Below, in pieces: positions 1-7,138 of a stretch of 34,153 nt of DNA. The notes under the pieces were generated by a model. It was not told where the DNA came from and ran no database searches. It saw nothing but the letters and a program-made list of their open reading frames with translations. The first letter of the stretch is position 1. Each line of letters begins with the position of its first letter. The position numbers were made by a program, and so were the translations under genes. Source of the DNA: Anaerolineae bacterium (GTDB taxonomy: Bacteria > Chloroflexota > Anaerolineae > 4572-78 > J111); assembly GCA_016926805.1 (NCBI GenBank), contig JAFGNV010000043.1, forward strand, positions 1 through 34,153, read 5' to 3'.

Positions 1-144
1 AGGAATTCCCCAAATTCTGCTTGCTTTGACACTTTTCGACTTGATTGGGTAGTCAGTTTTGGGAGAATTATTTTTCTGGAATTCCCTTACTCCTGGTAAG
101 GAGTCAATACAAAAGTATAGTCTAAATCAAAACGATGTCCAGAA

Positions 145-1149
145 CTATGGGCCTACATATCTTTCTATCGTAGTTGCTGAGCGTTGTTCTTTTAGCCAAT
201 TTATGAATATCTGTTGTTTCAACGCCTGGTGCATGTCGCCTAAGGGGCGGGCGGTCTCTCGATTCTCCAGTTGGATGATATGGAAGCCAAGGGCCGATTT
301 AATGGGACCGCTGACTTCACCCGGTTGAATGGAAAAGGCAATCGCCTCTACTTCCGGCGGGACCAACCCCAATCCTTGGGGAAACCAGCCCAAACTGCCA
401 CCATTGGCTCGACTGCTCTCGTCCAATGAATGGGCCTGAGCCAGGGCGGCAAAATCCTCCCCTGTTTTCAGTTGTTCGATAATGGCCCGGGCCGTCGCTT
501 CATCGGCTACCAGAATGTGGCGAAGTTGTACCTGATCTGCGGTATCGGGTACATTGCCGGTAATGTGTTCAAACATCTGGTTGGCAATCAATTGTGAGCG
601 CAACGTTTCTTTGAACTCTTCCATGGTCAGGTTGTTAAACGCCAGCCATTCCTCAAACTGCGTTTGACCCTGGCCCTGCTCAATACTCTCTTGCGTTTTG
701 GCCTCGAGTGTTTCGTTTGATACCGTAAGGCCGCGTTGGCTGGCCGCCCGCTCAATCACCAGTTGGTCAATCAACGAGTCTAAAACCTGTCGCCGCACTT
801 GAGCCAGAACGGTTTGCCCCTCCTCGCTGGTCAAATCTATGTTTTGGGTTTTCAGCGCCTGTTCGAGATGGGCAACCTGTTTTTGGTAAGTATCCAGAAA
901 AATCGGCTGGTTATTGACCCGGGCAGCTAACGGTCGACCATCTTCGAAGGCCCGGTCGGAAGTTGTAGTTGAGGCAGGAAACTCTAGCTGAATTTCTGGA
1001 ACACTTTCAGTTGTTTGGGCAATTGATGGTTCGATGATCGGCGCGATTGGTGGAGATTGAGACGAATCCTGAAACGGATGGACCGTACAAGCGCTTAATG
1101 TAATTGTAAGGATGGATAGTATAAAATATCTCACGTAACAGATGACCAC
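145..1149 (-). CDS. PpiC-type peptidyl-prolyl isomerase lipoprotein
   Basis: Likely an extracytoplasmic foldase: a parvulin-type cis-trans prolyl isomerase that helps secreted proteins fold. The N-terminus has a hydrophobic stretch ending in a lipobox (LSAC, Cys about residue 21), so a membrane-anchored lipoprotein is predicted, followed by a low-complexity Pro/Ser/Thr linker to about residue 60. A SurA/PrsA-like helical region follows (about 75-200), starting at the VNNQPIF segment. The parvulin domain covers about 205-300, with the typical QLRHILV start, the NGGSLGWFPQG motif and the GFHIIQLE end. The length (334 residues) is normal for PrsA-like foldases. The start is GTG at 1149 without a convincing ribosome binding site; GTG at 1134 is an alternative that keeps the whole signal peptide. 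It is divergent from mutY and stands alone. The family call is firm, the client proteins unknown. Confidence 0.9.
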   Translation of the reverse strand: MVICYVRYFILSILTITLSACTVHPFQDSSQSPPIAPIIEPSIAQTTESVPEIQLEFPASTTTSDRAFEDGRPLAARVNNQPIFLDTYQKQVAHLEQALKTQNIDLTSEEGQTVLAQVRRQVLDSLIDQLVIERAASQRGLTVSNETLEAKTQESIEQGQGQTQFEEWLAFNNLTMEEFKETLRSQLIANQMFEHITGNVPDTADQVQLRHILVADEATARAIIEQLKTGEDFAALAQAHSLDESSRANGGSLGWFPQGLGLVPPEVEAIAFSIQPGEVSGPIKSALGFHIIQLENRETARPLGDMHQALKQQIFINWLKEQRSATTIERYVGP

Positions 1150-1336
1150 ACTAGATATGGCTAAAATGATAATCGATTCTACAAAATCTAGTATTATGTG
1201 AAGTAATCATCATAATTATACCCCGATGGCATCTAAATGGCAACATGACTTTTAGATTATGTAAATACCTCATGGCCTTTCCCAATGGTAATGTTTTTCG
1301 TTTTGTTGGCCTTGAGGTAGAATTTCCCGGATTCAA

Positions 1337-2440
1337 ATGACACCGATAGTTGATTCCTCTGAGGTGAAGAAAATCCGTTGCCGGCTGCTGGAGTGGTATT
1401 ATCAGTATCGGCGCAACCTGCCCTGGCGCGGCGAGTCCTCACCGTATCGCATCTGGGTGTCGGAAGTGATGCTGCAACAAACCCAGGTGACTACGGTTAT
1501 TCCGTATTACCATCGTTTTTTGGCAAAATTCGCCGACGTTTGGGCTTTAGCCGCTGCCCCGCTAGAAGAGGTGCTGAAAGTATGGGAGGGTTTGGGGTAT
1601 TATGCTCGCGCGCGCAATCTGCACAAAGCTGCTATAGAGATTGTCAAAAAATACGATGGTCAGCTCCCCCAAACCTACGCCGAGTTGCGAAGACTCCCCG
1701 GCTTTGGTGATTATACCGCCGGAGCGGTGGCCGCCATTGCCTTTGGCGAGGCCGTTCCCGCCATTGATGGTAATGCTAAACGGCTGCTGGCTCGTTTGTT
1801 TGCTATTAAGGGGGATATTCAACGCGGCAAAGCGGCGCAGCAGCTTAAACAAACTGCCGTTACGCTGGTAGACCCGAATCATCCCGGTGACTGGACGCAG
1901 GCGATGATGGAACTGGGGGCAACGGTTTGCCTGCCCCTATCCCCTCGATGTTCCTCGTGTCCAATCCATGATTTGTGTGCGGCTCATTTGCAGGGGATCG
2001 AACAGGAATTGCCGATCAAGTCGGCCAAAAAGGATCTGCCGCATTACGATGTCACGGCTGCGGTCATTCGTCAGGGTGGCAAGGTGTTGATTGCGCAACG
2101 CCCACTCGATGGTATGCTGGGTGGTTTGTGGGAATTTCCGGGCGGCAAACAGAAAGATGGCGAAACCCTGGCCGAATGTTTACGGCGGGAAATACAGGAA
2201 GAGCTTGGCCTCGAGATTGAGGTGGGCCAGCCACTTGTCTCAATCAAGCACGGTTATACACATTTTAAGATTACGTTGCACGCGTTCTACTGCCGTTTGC
2301 TGGCAGGTCAGCCGCAAGCGTTGGAGGTGGCCGACTGGCGCTGGGTCGCTTTGGACGAAATGGATGCCTTTCCGTTTGCCCGTTCCGATTTAAAGATCAT
2401 TGCTGCCTTGAAAAAACAAAAAACCCCAGCCAGAGACTGA
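1337..2440 (+). CDS. mutY: A/G-specific adenine glycosylase MutY
   Basis: Removes adenine mispaired with 8-oxoguanine in base excision repair. The helix-hairpin-helix glycosylase domain covers about residues 10-220. It has catalytic Glu43 in VSEVMLQQTQV, the hairpin LPGFGDYTAGA (about 120-130) and catalytic Asp144 in PAIDGN. The [4Fe-4S] cluster ligands C198, C205, C208 and C214 have the exact C-x6-C-x2-C-x5-C spacing. A C-terminal Nudix-like domain (about 235-355) recognises 8-oxoG; here it keeps a full Nudix box (GGK...REIQEELGLE), which is often degenerate in MutY, so residual hydrolase activity cannot be excluded. Length 367 residues is typical. The ATG at 1337 is the natural start, with only a weak GGA upstream. 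The gene is monocistronic and convergent with the response regulator gene, whose terminator overlaps its 3' end. Confidence 0.97.
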   Translation: MTPIVDSSEVKKIRCRLLEWYYQYRRNLPWRGESSPYRIWVSEVMLQQTQVTTVIPYYHRFLAKFADVWALAAAPLEEVLKVWEGLGYYARARNLHKAAIEIVKKYDGQLPQTYAELRRLPGFGDYTAGAVAAIAFGEAVPAIDGNAKRLLARLFAIKGDIQRGKAAQQLKQTAVTLVDPNHPGDWTQAMMELGATVCLPLSPRCSSCPIHDLCAAHLQGIEQELPIKSAKKDLPHYDVTAAVIRQGGKVLIAQRPLDGMLGGLWEFPGGKQKDGETLAECLRREIQEELGLEIEVGQPLVSIKHGYTHFKITLHAFYCRLLAGQPQALEVADWRWVALDEMDAFPFARSDLKIIAALKKQKTPARD

Positions 2441-2461
2441 CGCACTCAGCAAAGCCGGGGT
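2411..2461 (-). terminator. Intrinsic terminator of the response regulator gene
   Basis: Read on the minus strand, ACCCCGGC (2461-2454) pairs with GCTGGGGT (2430-2423) as an 8-bp stem with one G-U pair. A small inner CTGA/TCAG stem sits in the loop. The stem is followed at once by TTTTTTGTTTTTT (2422-2411 and just beyond). It lies 41 bases downstream of the response regulator stop codon and overlaps the last codons of mutY, so the mutY 3' coding sequence doubles as a terminator for the opposing gene. Confidence 0.75.
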
Positions 2462-2501
2462 AACTTGTTGCTGATCTTCAATTATGGCCGGAAATCACTT
2501 T

Positions 2502-2966
2502 TTAATACACCAGATGTTTCTCCCACGGTTTTTCTGGCTGCCTGTTTTTCTCCAGGAGGTACTCTCGATGTTCCAGCAAAACCGACTTGATGGTACGCAG
2601 CAAATCAGCCGGGGTAAACGGTTTGCCGAGATATGCATCGATGGAATTGCCGGATATTTGCATCATCCGTTGCTGATCTGGGGTGTTGATTTTGGCGGAG
2701 ATAACAATAACCGGCATTTTCTCCAATTTGGGATGACGACGTAACCGGCGCAATAATTCGTAACCATCCATCTCGGGCATCATCAAATCTAGCAACAACA
2801 GGTCGGGAAATTCGGTGAGAGCCAGGCTGAGACCCTCTGTGGCGCTGCTGGATCGAATCAAACGAAATCCAGCCGGTTCCACCGACAACCGAATCAAATT
2901 AAGGATGTCCTGATGGTCGTCAATTGCCAAAATTTTCAATTCATCCGGCCATAAATTTTGTTGCAT
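2502..2966 (-). CDS. Single-domain response regulator (CheY-like receiver)
   Basis: A 154-residue phosphoacceptor receiver domain with no output domain. All signature residues are present: acidic pair Asp16-Asp17 in LAIDDHQD, phospho-accepting Asp60 in LLLLDLMMPEMDG, Ser90 in VIVISAK, and Lys115 in LGKPF. After the receiver there is only a charged tail of about 25 residues, so it probably signals through protein contacts or a phosphorelay. The ATG at 2966 is preceded by GAAGGGG, an acceptable ribosome binding site. No kinase gene is adjacent; the HisKA_2 kinase of the window lies 27 kb away. The receiver call is firm; the partner and pathway are unknown. Confidence 0.93.
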   Translation of the reverse strand: MQQNLWPDELKILAIDDHQDILNLIRLSVEPAGFRLIRSSSATEGLSLALTEFPDLLLLDLMMPEMDGYELLRRLRRHPKLEKMPVIVISAKINTPDQQRMMQISGNSIDAYLGKPFTPADLLRTIKSVLLEHREYLLEKNRQPEKPWEKHLVY

Positions 2967-3127
2967 TGCCCCTTCTTCCGCGGATTTAAGGTGAGGTGGT
3001 TCTTATACATACAGTCTTAAAAATCGACGAAAGGATACGTTTTGGTGGTATCTAATTTTGGCTCAGGGCCTAAGAATAACACGAAGTTACAAAGTTGACA
3101 ATATCCTTTCGCTTGTTGGGCCGGATA

Positions 3128-3136
3128 TGGTATACT
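3128..3136 (+). promoter_or_regulatory. Candidate extended -10 promoter for nfo
   Basis: TGG followed by TATACT (3131-3136) fits an extended -10 element (TGn-TATAAT with one mismatch), 35 bases before the nfo start. No good -35 box lies 16-18 bases upstream. A perfect TTGACA at 3095-3100 is too far away (30-base spacer) to pair with it. Confidence 0.4.
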
Positions 3137-3170
3137 TTTTGGTCTCATATCAATTTTGGGGGTAGTTTCT

Positions 3171-4019
3171 ATGGTCTTACTTGGCGCGCATTTATCGACG
3201 GCTGGTGGCGTTGACCAGGCCTTTGACCGGGCCGAAGCCCTTGACTGTACCGCTTTCCAAATTTTCACCAAATCAAATCGACAGTGGCGGGCCAAACCCT
3301 TAGATCCCCAGGCCATCGAGCGGTATCACCAGCGACAGGCAGAAACCGGTATCGCTCCGGTAGTGTGTCACGCCAGCTATTTGCTCAACATCGGCACAAT
3401 GGATGACAAACTCTGGCAGAAATCCGTTGATGCCCTCGTGGTCGAATTGGAACGCTGCGAATTACTCAAAATTCCCTATCTGGTGTTGCATCCCGGCGCT
3501 CATTTGAATGCCGGCATCGAGGCCGGTATTGCCCGGGTGGTGCAAGGGTTGGATATGGTACACAAACGCCTGCCGGATCATCGGGTCAAAATTGCTCTGG
3601 AAATCACCGCCGGGCAGGGTTCGGCGCTGGGATCCACATTTGAAGAAATTGCCCAAATGTTAACCGGCTGTCGCCAGAGCGAACGCCTGGCGGTATGTTT
3701 TGACACTTGTCACGCTCTGGCTGCCGGTTACGAGTTCCGTACGCCGGACGCTTACCAGGCTTTGTTGGTCGAGTTTAATCGGGTAATTGGTTTGGATAAA
3801 CTCAAGGTCATTCATTTTAATGACTCCGAAAAAGACCTGGGCAGTCACGTTGACCGTCACGCGCACATTGGCGAGGGCTGCATTGGCCTGAAACCCTTTG
3901 GCTATTTTCTCAACGACGCCCGTTTTGAGGAGGTTCCCTTTTTGTTGGAAACGCCCAAAGATAATGATCCAGAGGACGATATCCGCAACCTGGCCCGTTT
4001 ACGAGGTTTGCTTGGTTGA
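3171..4019 (+). CDS. nfo: Deoxyribonuclease IV (AP endonuclease, TIM-barrel type)
   Basis: Cleaves DNA 5' of abasic sites and removes 3' blocking groups in base excision repair. All nine metal ligands of the trinuclear zinc site can be placed: His67 (VCHASY), His107 (VLHPGAH), Glu144 (LEITAG), Asp178 and His181 (CFDTCHA), His215 (VIHFND), Asp228 and His230 (SHVDRHAH) and Glu260 (FLLETPKD). The protein starts with the family hallmark GAHLSTAGG and has 282 residues, the usual length. ATG 3171 is chosen because a GGGGG ribosome binding site lies 8 bases upstream; an in-frame TTG at 3156 would add five residues but has no such site. The gene has its own candidate promoter. It lies in a repair-rich stretch with mutY but is not in an operon with it. 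Confidence 0.97.
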   Translation: MVLLGAHLSTAGGVDQAFDRAEALDCTAFQIFTKSNRQWRAKPLDPQAIERYHQRQAETGIAPVVCHASYLLNIGTMDDKLWQKSVDALVVELERCELLKIPYLVLHPGAHLNAGIEAGIARVVQGLDMVHKRLPDHRVKIALEITAGQGSALGSTFEEIAQMLTGCRQSERLAVCFDTCHALAAGYEFRTPDAYQALLVEFNRVIGLDKLKVIHFNDSEKDLGSHVDRHAHIGEGCIGLKPFGYFLNDARFEEVPFLLETPKDNDPEDDIRNLARLRGLLG

Positions 4020-4046
4020 CGTTTCGGTCGGAATCATAGTTTGATT

Positions 4047-4075
4047 TTGCAATTTGTCTTCAATGGGCCTATAAT
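4047..4075 (+). promoter_or_regulatory. Sigma-70-like promoter upstream of the MFS/desaturase operon
   Basis: TTGCAA (4047-4052, four of six matches), a 17-base spacer and a perfect TATAAT (4070-4075). Transcription would start near 4082, giving a leader of about 130 nt before the MFS start codon at 4215. Confidence 0.6.
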
Positions 4076-4081
4076 TTTCTC

Positions 4082-4214
4082 TGTTCATCTCAATGAATGT
4101 GTTCAGCGGGGTGAACCTAATTGCATAAATAATTTTGCTCTTGATGGGTGTGCTTCAAGGCGTGGAGCGCACCCTATTTTTTGTGATTTCATTTGTCAAC
4201 CAGAGAAAATTATC
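4082..4214 (+). promoter_or_regulatory. Structured 5' leader (possible attenuator or small RNA)
   Basis: Between the promoter at 4047-4075 and the MFS start there is no coding gene, but there is structure. A small hairpin GTTCA-GCGGGG-TGAAC lies at 4111-4126, then an AU-rich linker, then the intrinsic terminator at 4146-4182. The GGGTG inside the first hairpin loop (4119-4123) is complementary to CACCC (4170-4174) of the terminator, so the two structures could compete. I recognise no known riboswitch consensus. It could be an attenuated leader, an independent short RNA of about 100 nt, or simply the nfo terminator with a promoter upstream of it. Confidence 0.4.
4146..4182 (+). terminator. Intrinsic terminator in the MFS leader, downstream of nfo
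   Basis: GGGTGTGC (4146-4153) pairs with GCGCACCC (4167-4174) as an 8-bp stem with one G-U pair and a 13-base loop, followed by TATTTTTT (4175-4182). It can end nfo transcription. It also sits downstream of the promoter at 4047-4075 and would stop transcripts entering the MFS gene unless it is read through. Confidence 0.75.
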
Positions 4215-5543
4215 ATGAAAGTATCGACTCTTGTCTCTGAAAAGTTTAAATCAGCTCCTCGGTCTAGGCAGCCTTCCATTCAAGCAGCCAATTTTTGGCA
4301 TCTTTATTGGGACATTACCTGGTTTGGCTTGGCTTTTGGCAGTACGATGTCGTTTTTGCCCGTTTTTGCCACACGTCTGGGCGCAACAGGCTGGCAGATA
4401 GGGTTGCTCAACGCCCTCCCCGCCTTAATGAGTGTTTTATTGACGTTCCCGGCCGGGCGCTGGATAGAGGCACGCCCTCTCCAGAATGTCCTCAAAAAGA
4501 CGGTTATTCTGCAAAGATTGGGCTTTGTGTTTTTGATTCCGTTGCCGTTTGTATTGCCTGCGGCCTGGCAAATTTGGTCGGTGTTATTTTTAACCTTGTT
4601 GATGGCCGTTCCCGGTACGGCCCTGGTGATAGGATTTAACGCCATGTTGGCGACGACGGTTCCCCCGGAATTTCGCGGGCAGGTGGTGGGTCGGCGGAAC
4701 GCCCTGTTGGCCGGAACCATCATGCTCTCTTTTTTGTTGAGCGGCGCGATTTTAGATTGGCTCTCGTTTGAATGGGGTTACCTGGTTGTGTTTGGTCTGG
4801 GCGCGGTGGGCGCGATGATGAGCGCCTATCATGTCATAAAGATTCAGATTCCGGCCACGCCGCCTCAATTTCAGGGACGGGCCTTAAAAGACCGCGCCCA
4901 ACCCGGCCGCTTGGTGGCGCTAACCGGCCCTGTTCCGCAACGATTATCGGTGGGGTTGCGCATGGTGATAAACTGGCGTCCCGACGCCGGTTCTTTTCGA
5001 TATATTTCCCCAACATTCTGGTGGACCATGTTTGCCTTTTTCCTGTTCCACTTTACCCAGTTGTTACCTACCCCAATTTTCCCCTTGTTTTGGGTCCGCG
5101 AGGCACATCTTACCGATGGTGAGATTAGTTGGGTTAACGCTGTTTTCTATTTGACCATGTTAATTGCTGCTCCGTTGTTGGCCCCGCTGACCAAACGGAT
5201 GGGCAATTACTACCTTAATGTTATTGGGGCGATTTTGCTGGGAACCTATCCTTTGTTTACGGCTCTCAGCACCGATATCACTTTGCTCCTGGTTGCCGGA
5301 ATTACCGGGGGCGTTATTTGGGGAATTTTAAGTGGGGCGTTGTATAATCGTCTTTTAGAAATTATCCCAGAAGACAACCGTCCCGCTCATTTGGCCGTTT
5401 ATAACCTGGCCCTGAACGTGGCGATGTTGTTAGGCACCATGCTCGGCCCCTTGTTGGCTGATGTGATTGGTTTGCGAGAGATGTTGTATGTAACGGCTCT
5501 GCTTCGTTTTGGTAGTGGCCTGGCTTTGGCCAGGTGGGGGTAA
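4215..5543 (+). CDS. Major facilitator superfamily transporter
   Basis: A polytopic inner-membrane permease of 442 residues with about 12 hydrophobic helices in two halves and a central cytoplasmic loop (about residues 205-255) rich in basic residues. The N-terminal half has FGSTMSFLPVFATRLGATGWQIGLLNALPAL-like helix 1-2 sequence, and a motif-A-like GRWIEARP follows helix 2. A PEFRGQVVGRRN segment between helices 4 and 5 is typical of MFS proteins. The start ATG 4215 fits the family; the frame is open upstream to 4041, but that part would lie across a terminator and reads as non-family sequence. The ribosome binding site is weak (GAGA). Its stop is two bases before the next start, so it is co-translated with the ferredoxin-desaturase gene. 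The substrate cannot be told. Confidence 0.88.
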   Translation: MKVSTLVSEKFKSAPRSRQPSIQAANFWHLYWDITWFGLAFGSTMSFLPVFATRLGATGWQIGLLNALPALMSVLLTFPAGRWIEARPLQNVLKKTVILQRLGFVFLIPLPFVLPAAWQIWSVLFLTLLMAVPGTALVIGFNAMLATTVPPEFRGQVVGRRNALLAGTIMLSFLLSGAILDWLSFEWGYLVVFGLGAVGAMMSAYHVIKIQIPATPPQFQGRALKDRAQPGRLVALTGPVPQRLSVGLRMVINWRPDAGSFRYISPTFWWTMFAFFLFHFTQLLPTPIFPLFWVREAHLTDGEISWVNAVFYLTMLIAAPLLAPLTKRMGNYYLNVIGAILLGTYPLFTALSTDITLLLVAGITGGVIWGILSGALYNRLLEIIPEDNRPAHLAVYNLALNVAMLLGTMLGPLLADVIGLREMLYVTALLRFGSGLALARWG

Positions 5544-5545
5544 AA

Positions 5546-7042
5546 ATGCGCCTTCTTACCGAAAAATGCACCGGTTGCGGTTATTGTGTGTTGGTGTGCC
5601 CCTACAATGCCCTCACCACCAACGGCTGGGCCAAACTCATCCCGGCCAACTGCACCGATTGCAATCTCTGCGTCTACGCCTGTCCCGTTGATTGTTTTGT
5701 TCCCGAACTAGAAACACCCCTGAAACCTTATCGGCCCCGGGTTAAAGAAGAATATGAGGTGGTGGTGATCGGCAGTGGCATCGGTGGGTTGATGGTGGGC
5801 GCGGCCCTGGCCCAGGCCGGACGCGCCGTGGCCGTGTTCGAGAAACTGGGCTTCCCCGGGGGGCGTTACACCGAACTGACTTACAAAGGCGCGGCGGTGA
5901 CTACCAGCGCCTGGACGAGTCTCGGTCCCCGGAGTAACATTGGCCGTTTGCTGGCCGACCTGAGAATTGAACTTGACTACGTTTCTCTGGAAGACGTGGG
6001 GCTGACGGAGCAGTACGCCATCCATTTTGCGGATGGTCGCCATTACGCCGGTTTGTTTGACCTATTGACGCCTCAGACGCGTAAAGCCTGGCTCAAAGCC
6101 GTTATTGGCGGACGCAAAAGTCAATCTTCCTTCCTTAACCAAATTTCTGCTGCGGATTATGTAGCTCAATTCAGTACCGATCCCGATTTGTTGGCTGTGG
6201 TTGATGCCGTTGTGACCACTGCTTCCGGCCTCAGTAGCTCGCAGATGCCCGCCAGCGAGTACATCCAGATTGCATTGGCTAGCCGCGAGGCAGGCCGTCA
6301 ATTTGCGATGCCGCGCGGCGGCGTGCGGTCAATTATCAAGGCGTTGACCAGGACCCTGCGCGAGGCCGGGGGGCAGTTATTTGTCCGCTCGCCGGTTGCC
6401 AGAATCTTGGTAAAAGGTAATCAGGCGGTCGGCGTGCGATTGGCCGATGGCCGCGAAGTGCGCAGCGAGGTAGTTATTCACAACGGCGGACCGGCCCGCT
6501 TTGGGCAACTCGTCGGAGCCAAAAACCTACCCCGGGATTACGTGGGCCGATTGACTGCACTCAGAGGCGTTGAGTGTGCCGCCCTGTTTTGCGCCACCCG
6601 CCAGCCACTATTTACCGATGCGCCAATTACAATAACCCCGCAATGTCGCTGGGTGGCAGGTATATTCTCGCCGACGGTTCTGGATCCCAGTCTGTCCAGA
6701 ACTGGTCACTATCTCTACGATGCTTTTTTCCCCACCCGCAGTGATGACCGCGTCGCCGAGTTGGGCCTGGCCCTGGCCGACCTGCGCAACCTCTTTCCCC
6801 GGTTTGACGATGTGGTCGAGTGGACCGTGCCGATGTTTTTCACCGGCGCCTGGCCCGGCACCGAGTCCGGCCAGACTTTCGGCCAAACCGGCGATCATCG
6901 TCTTGACCCGGTCACACCGATTGAGAATTGTTACCTGGTGGGAATGGATGTCAAAGGTTCCGGCGTGGCCGGGGATTTGATTCCGGTAGGGGTGCGGCAA
7001 CTTTTGGCCTATTTGAAGGTTGAACTCAAGAGTCAGCGATGA
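5546..7042 (+). CDS. Ferredoxin/phytoene-desaturase-like FAD oxidoreductase fusion
   Basis: A 498-residue fusion. Residues 1-50 form a 2[4Fe-4S] ferredoxin with two C-x2-C-x2-C-x3-C-P motifs (Cys 8, 11, 14, 18 and 36, 39, 42, 46). From residue 70 a Rossmann FAD fold begins (VVVIGSGIGGLMVGAALA, then the FEKLGFPGGRY motif), with the organisation of phytoene desaturases/NAD(P)-FAD amine-oxidase-like enzymes. The C-terminal FAD motif is about residues 470-485 (YLVGMDVKGSGVAGD). The ferredoxin likely passes electrons to or from the FAD. ATG 5546 is preceded by GGTGGGGG; an in-frame GTG at 5534 inside the MFS gene is less likely. Coupled to the MFS gene. No other carotenoid genes (crtB, crtE) are near, so phytoene as substrate is not supported. 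Confidence 0.85.
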   Translation: MRLLTEKCTGCGYCVLVCPYNALTTNGWAKLIPANCTDCNLCVYACPVDCFVPELETPLKPYRPRVKEEYEVVVIGSGIGGLMVGAALAQAGRAVAVFEKLGFPGGRYTELTYKGAAVTTSAWTSLGPRSNIGRLLADLRIELDYVSLEDVGLTEQYAIHFADGRHYAGLFDLLTPQTRKAWLKAVIGGRKSQSSFLNQISAADYVAQFSTDPDLLAVVDAVVTTASGLSSSQMPASEYIQIALASREAGRQFAMPRGGVRSIIKALTRTLREAGGQLFVRSPVARILVKGNQAVGVRLADGREVRSEVVIHNGGPARFGQLVGAKNLPRDYVGRLTALRGVECAALFCATRQPLFTDAPITITPQCRWVAGIFSPTVLDPSLSRTGHYLYDAFFPTRSDDRVAELGLALADLRNLFPRFDDVVEWTVPMFFTGAWPGTESGQTFGQTGDHRLDPVTPIENCYLVGMDVKGSGVAGDLIPVGVRQLLAYLKVELKSQR

Positions 7043-7138
7043 TGACCCTGATTATTATAATTATCTGCCTTAAGCCCCCCTGGCGGCTAAACTTCATTCC
7101 GACAGATAGACAGAAGAGTGTTTCGTCCCCATCCTTCC

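Noticed and set aside
89..104. ACTCCT-GGTA-AGGAGT hairpin as terminator of the foldase gene
   Set aside because: The 6-bp stem has no T-run downstream on the minus strand; too weak to call.
3095..3136. TTGACA at 3095 paired with TATACT at 3131 as one promoter
   Set aside because: The spacer is 30 bases, too long for sigma-70; only the extended -10 reading is kept.
4041..4214. N-terminal extension of the MFS protein (58 residues) from an upstream in-frame start
   Set aside because: The extension lies across an intrinsic terminator, has no MFS homology and would begin upstream of the promoter's start point.
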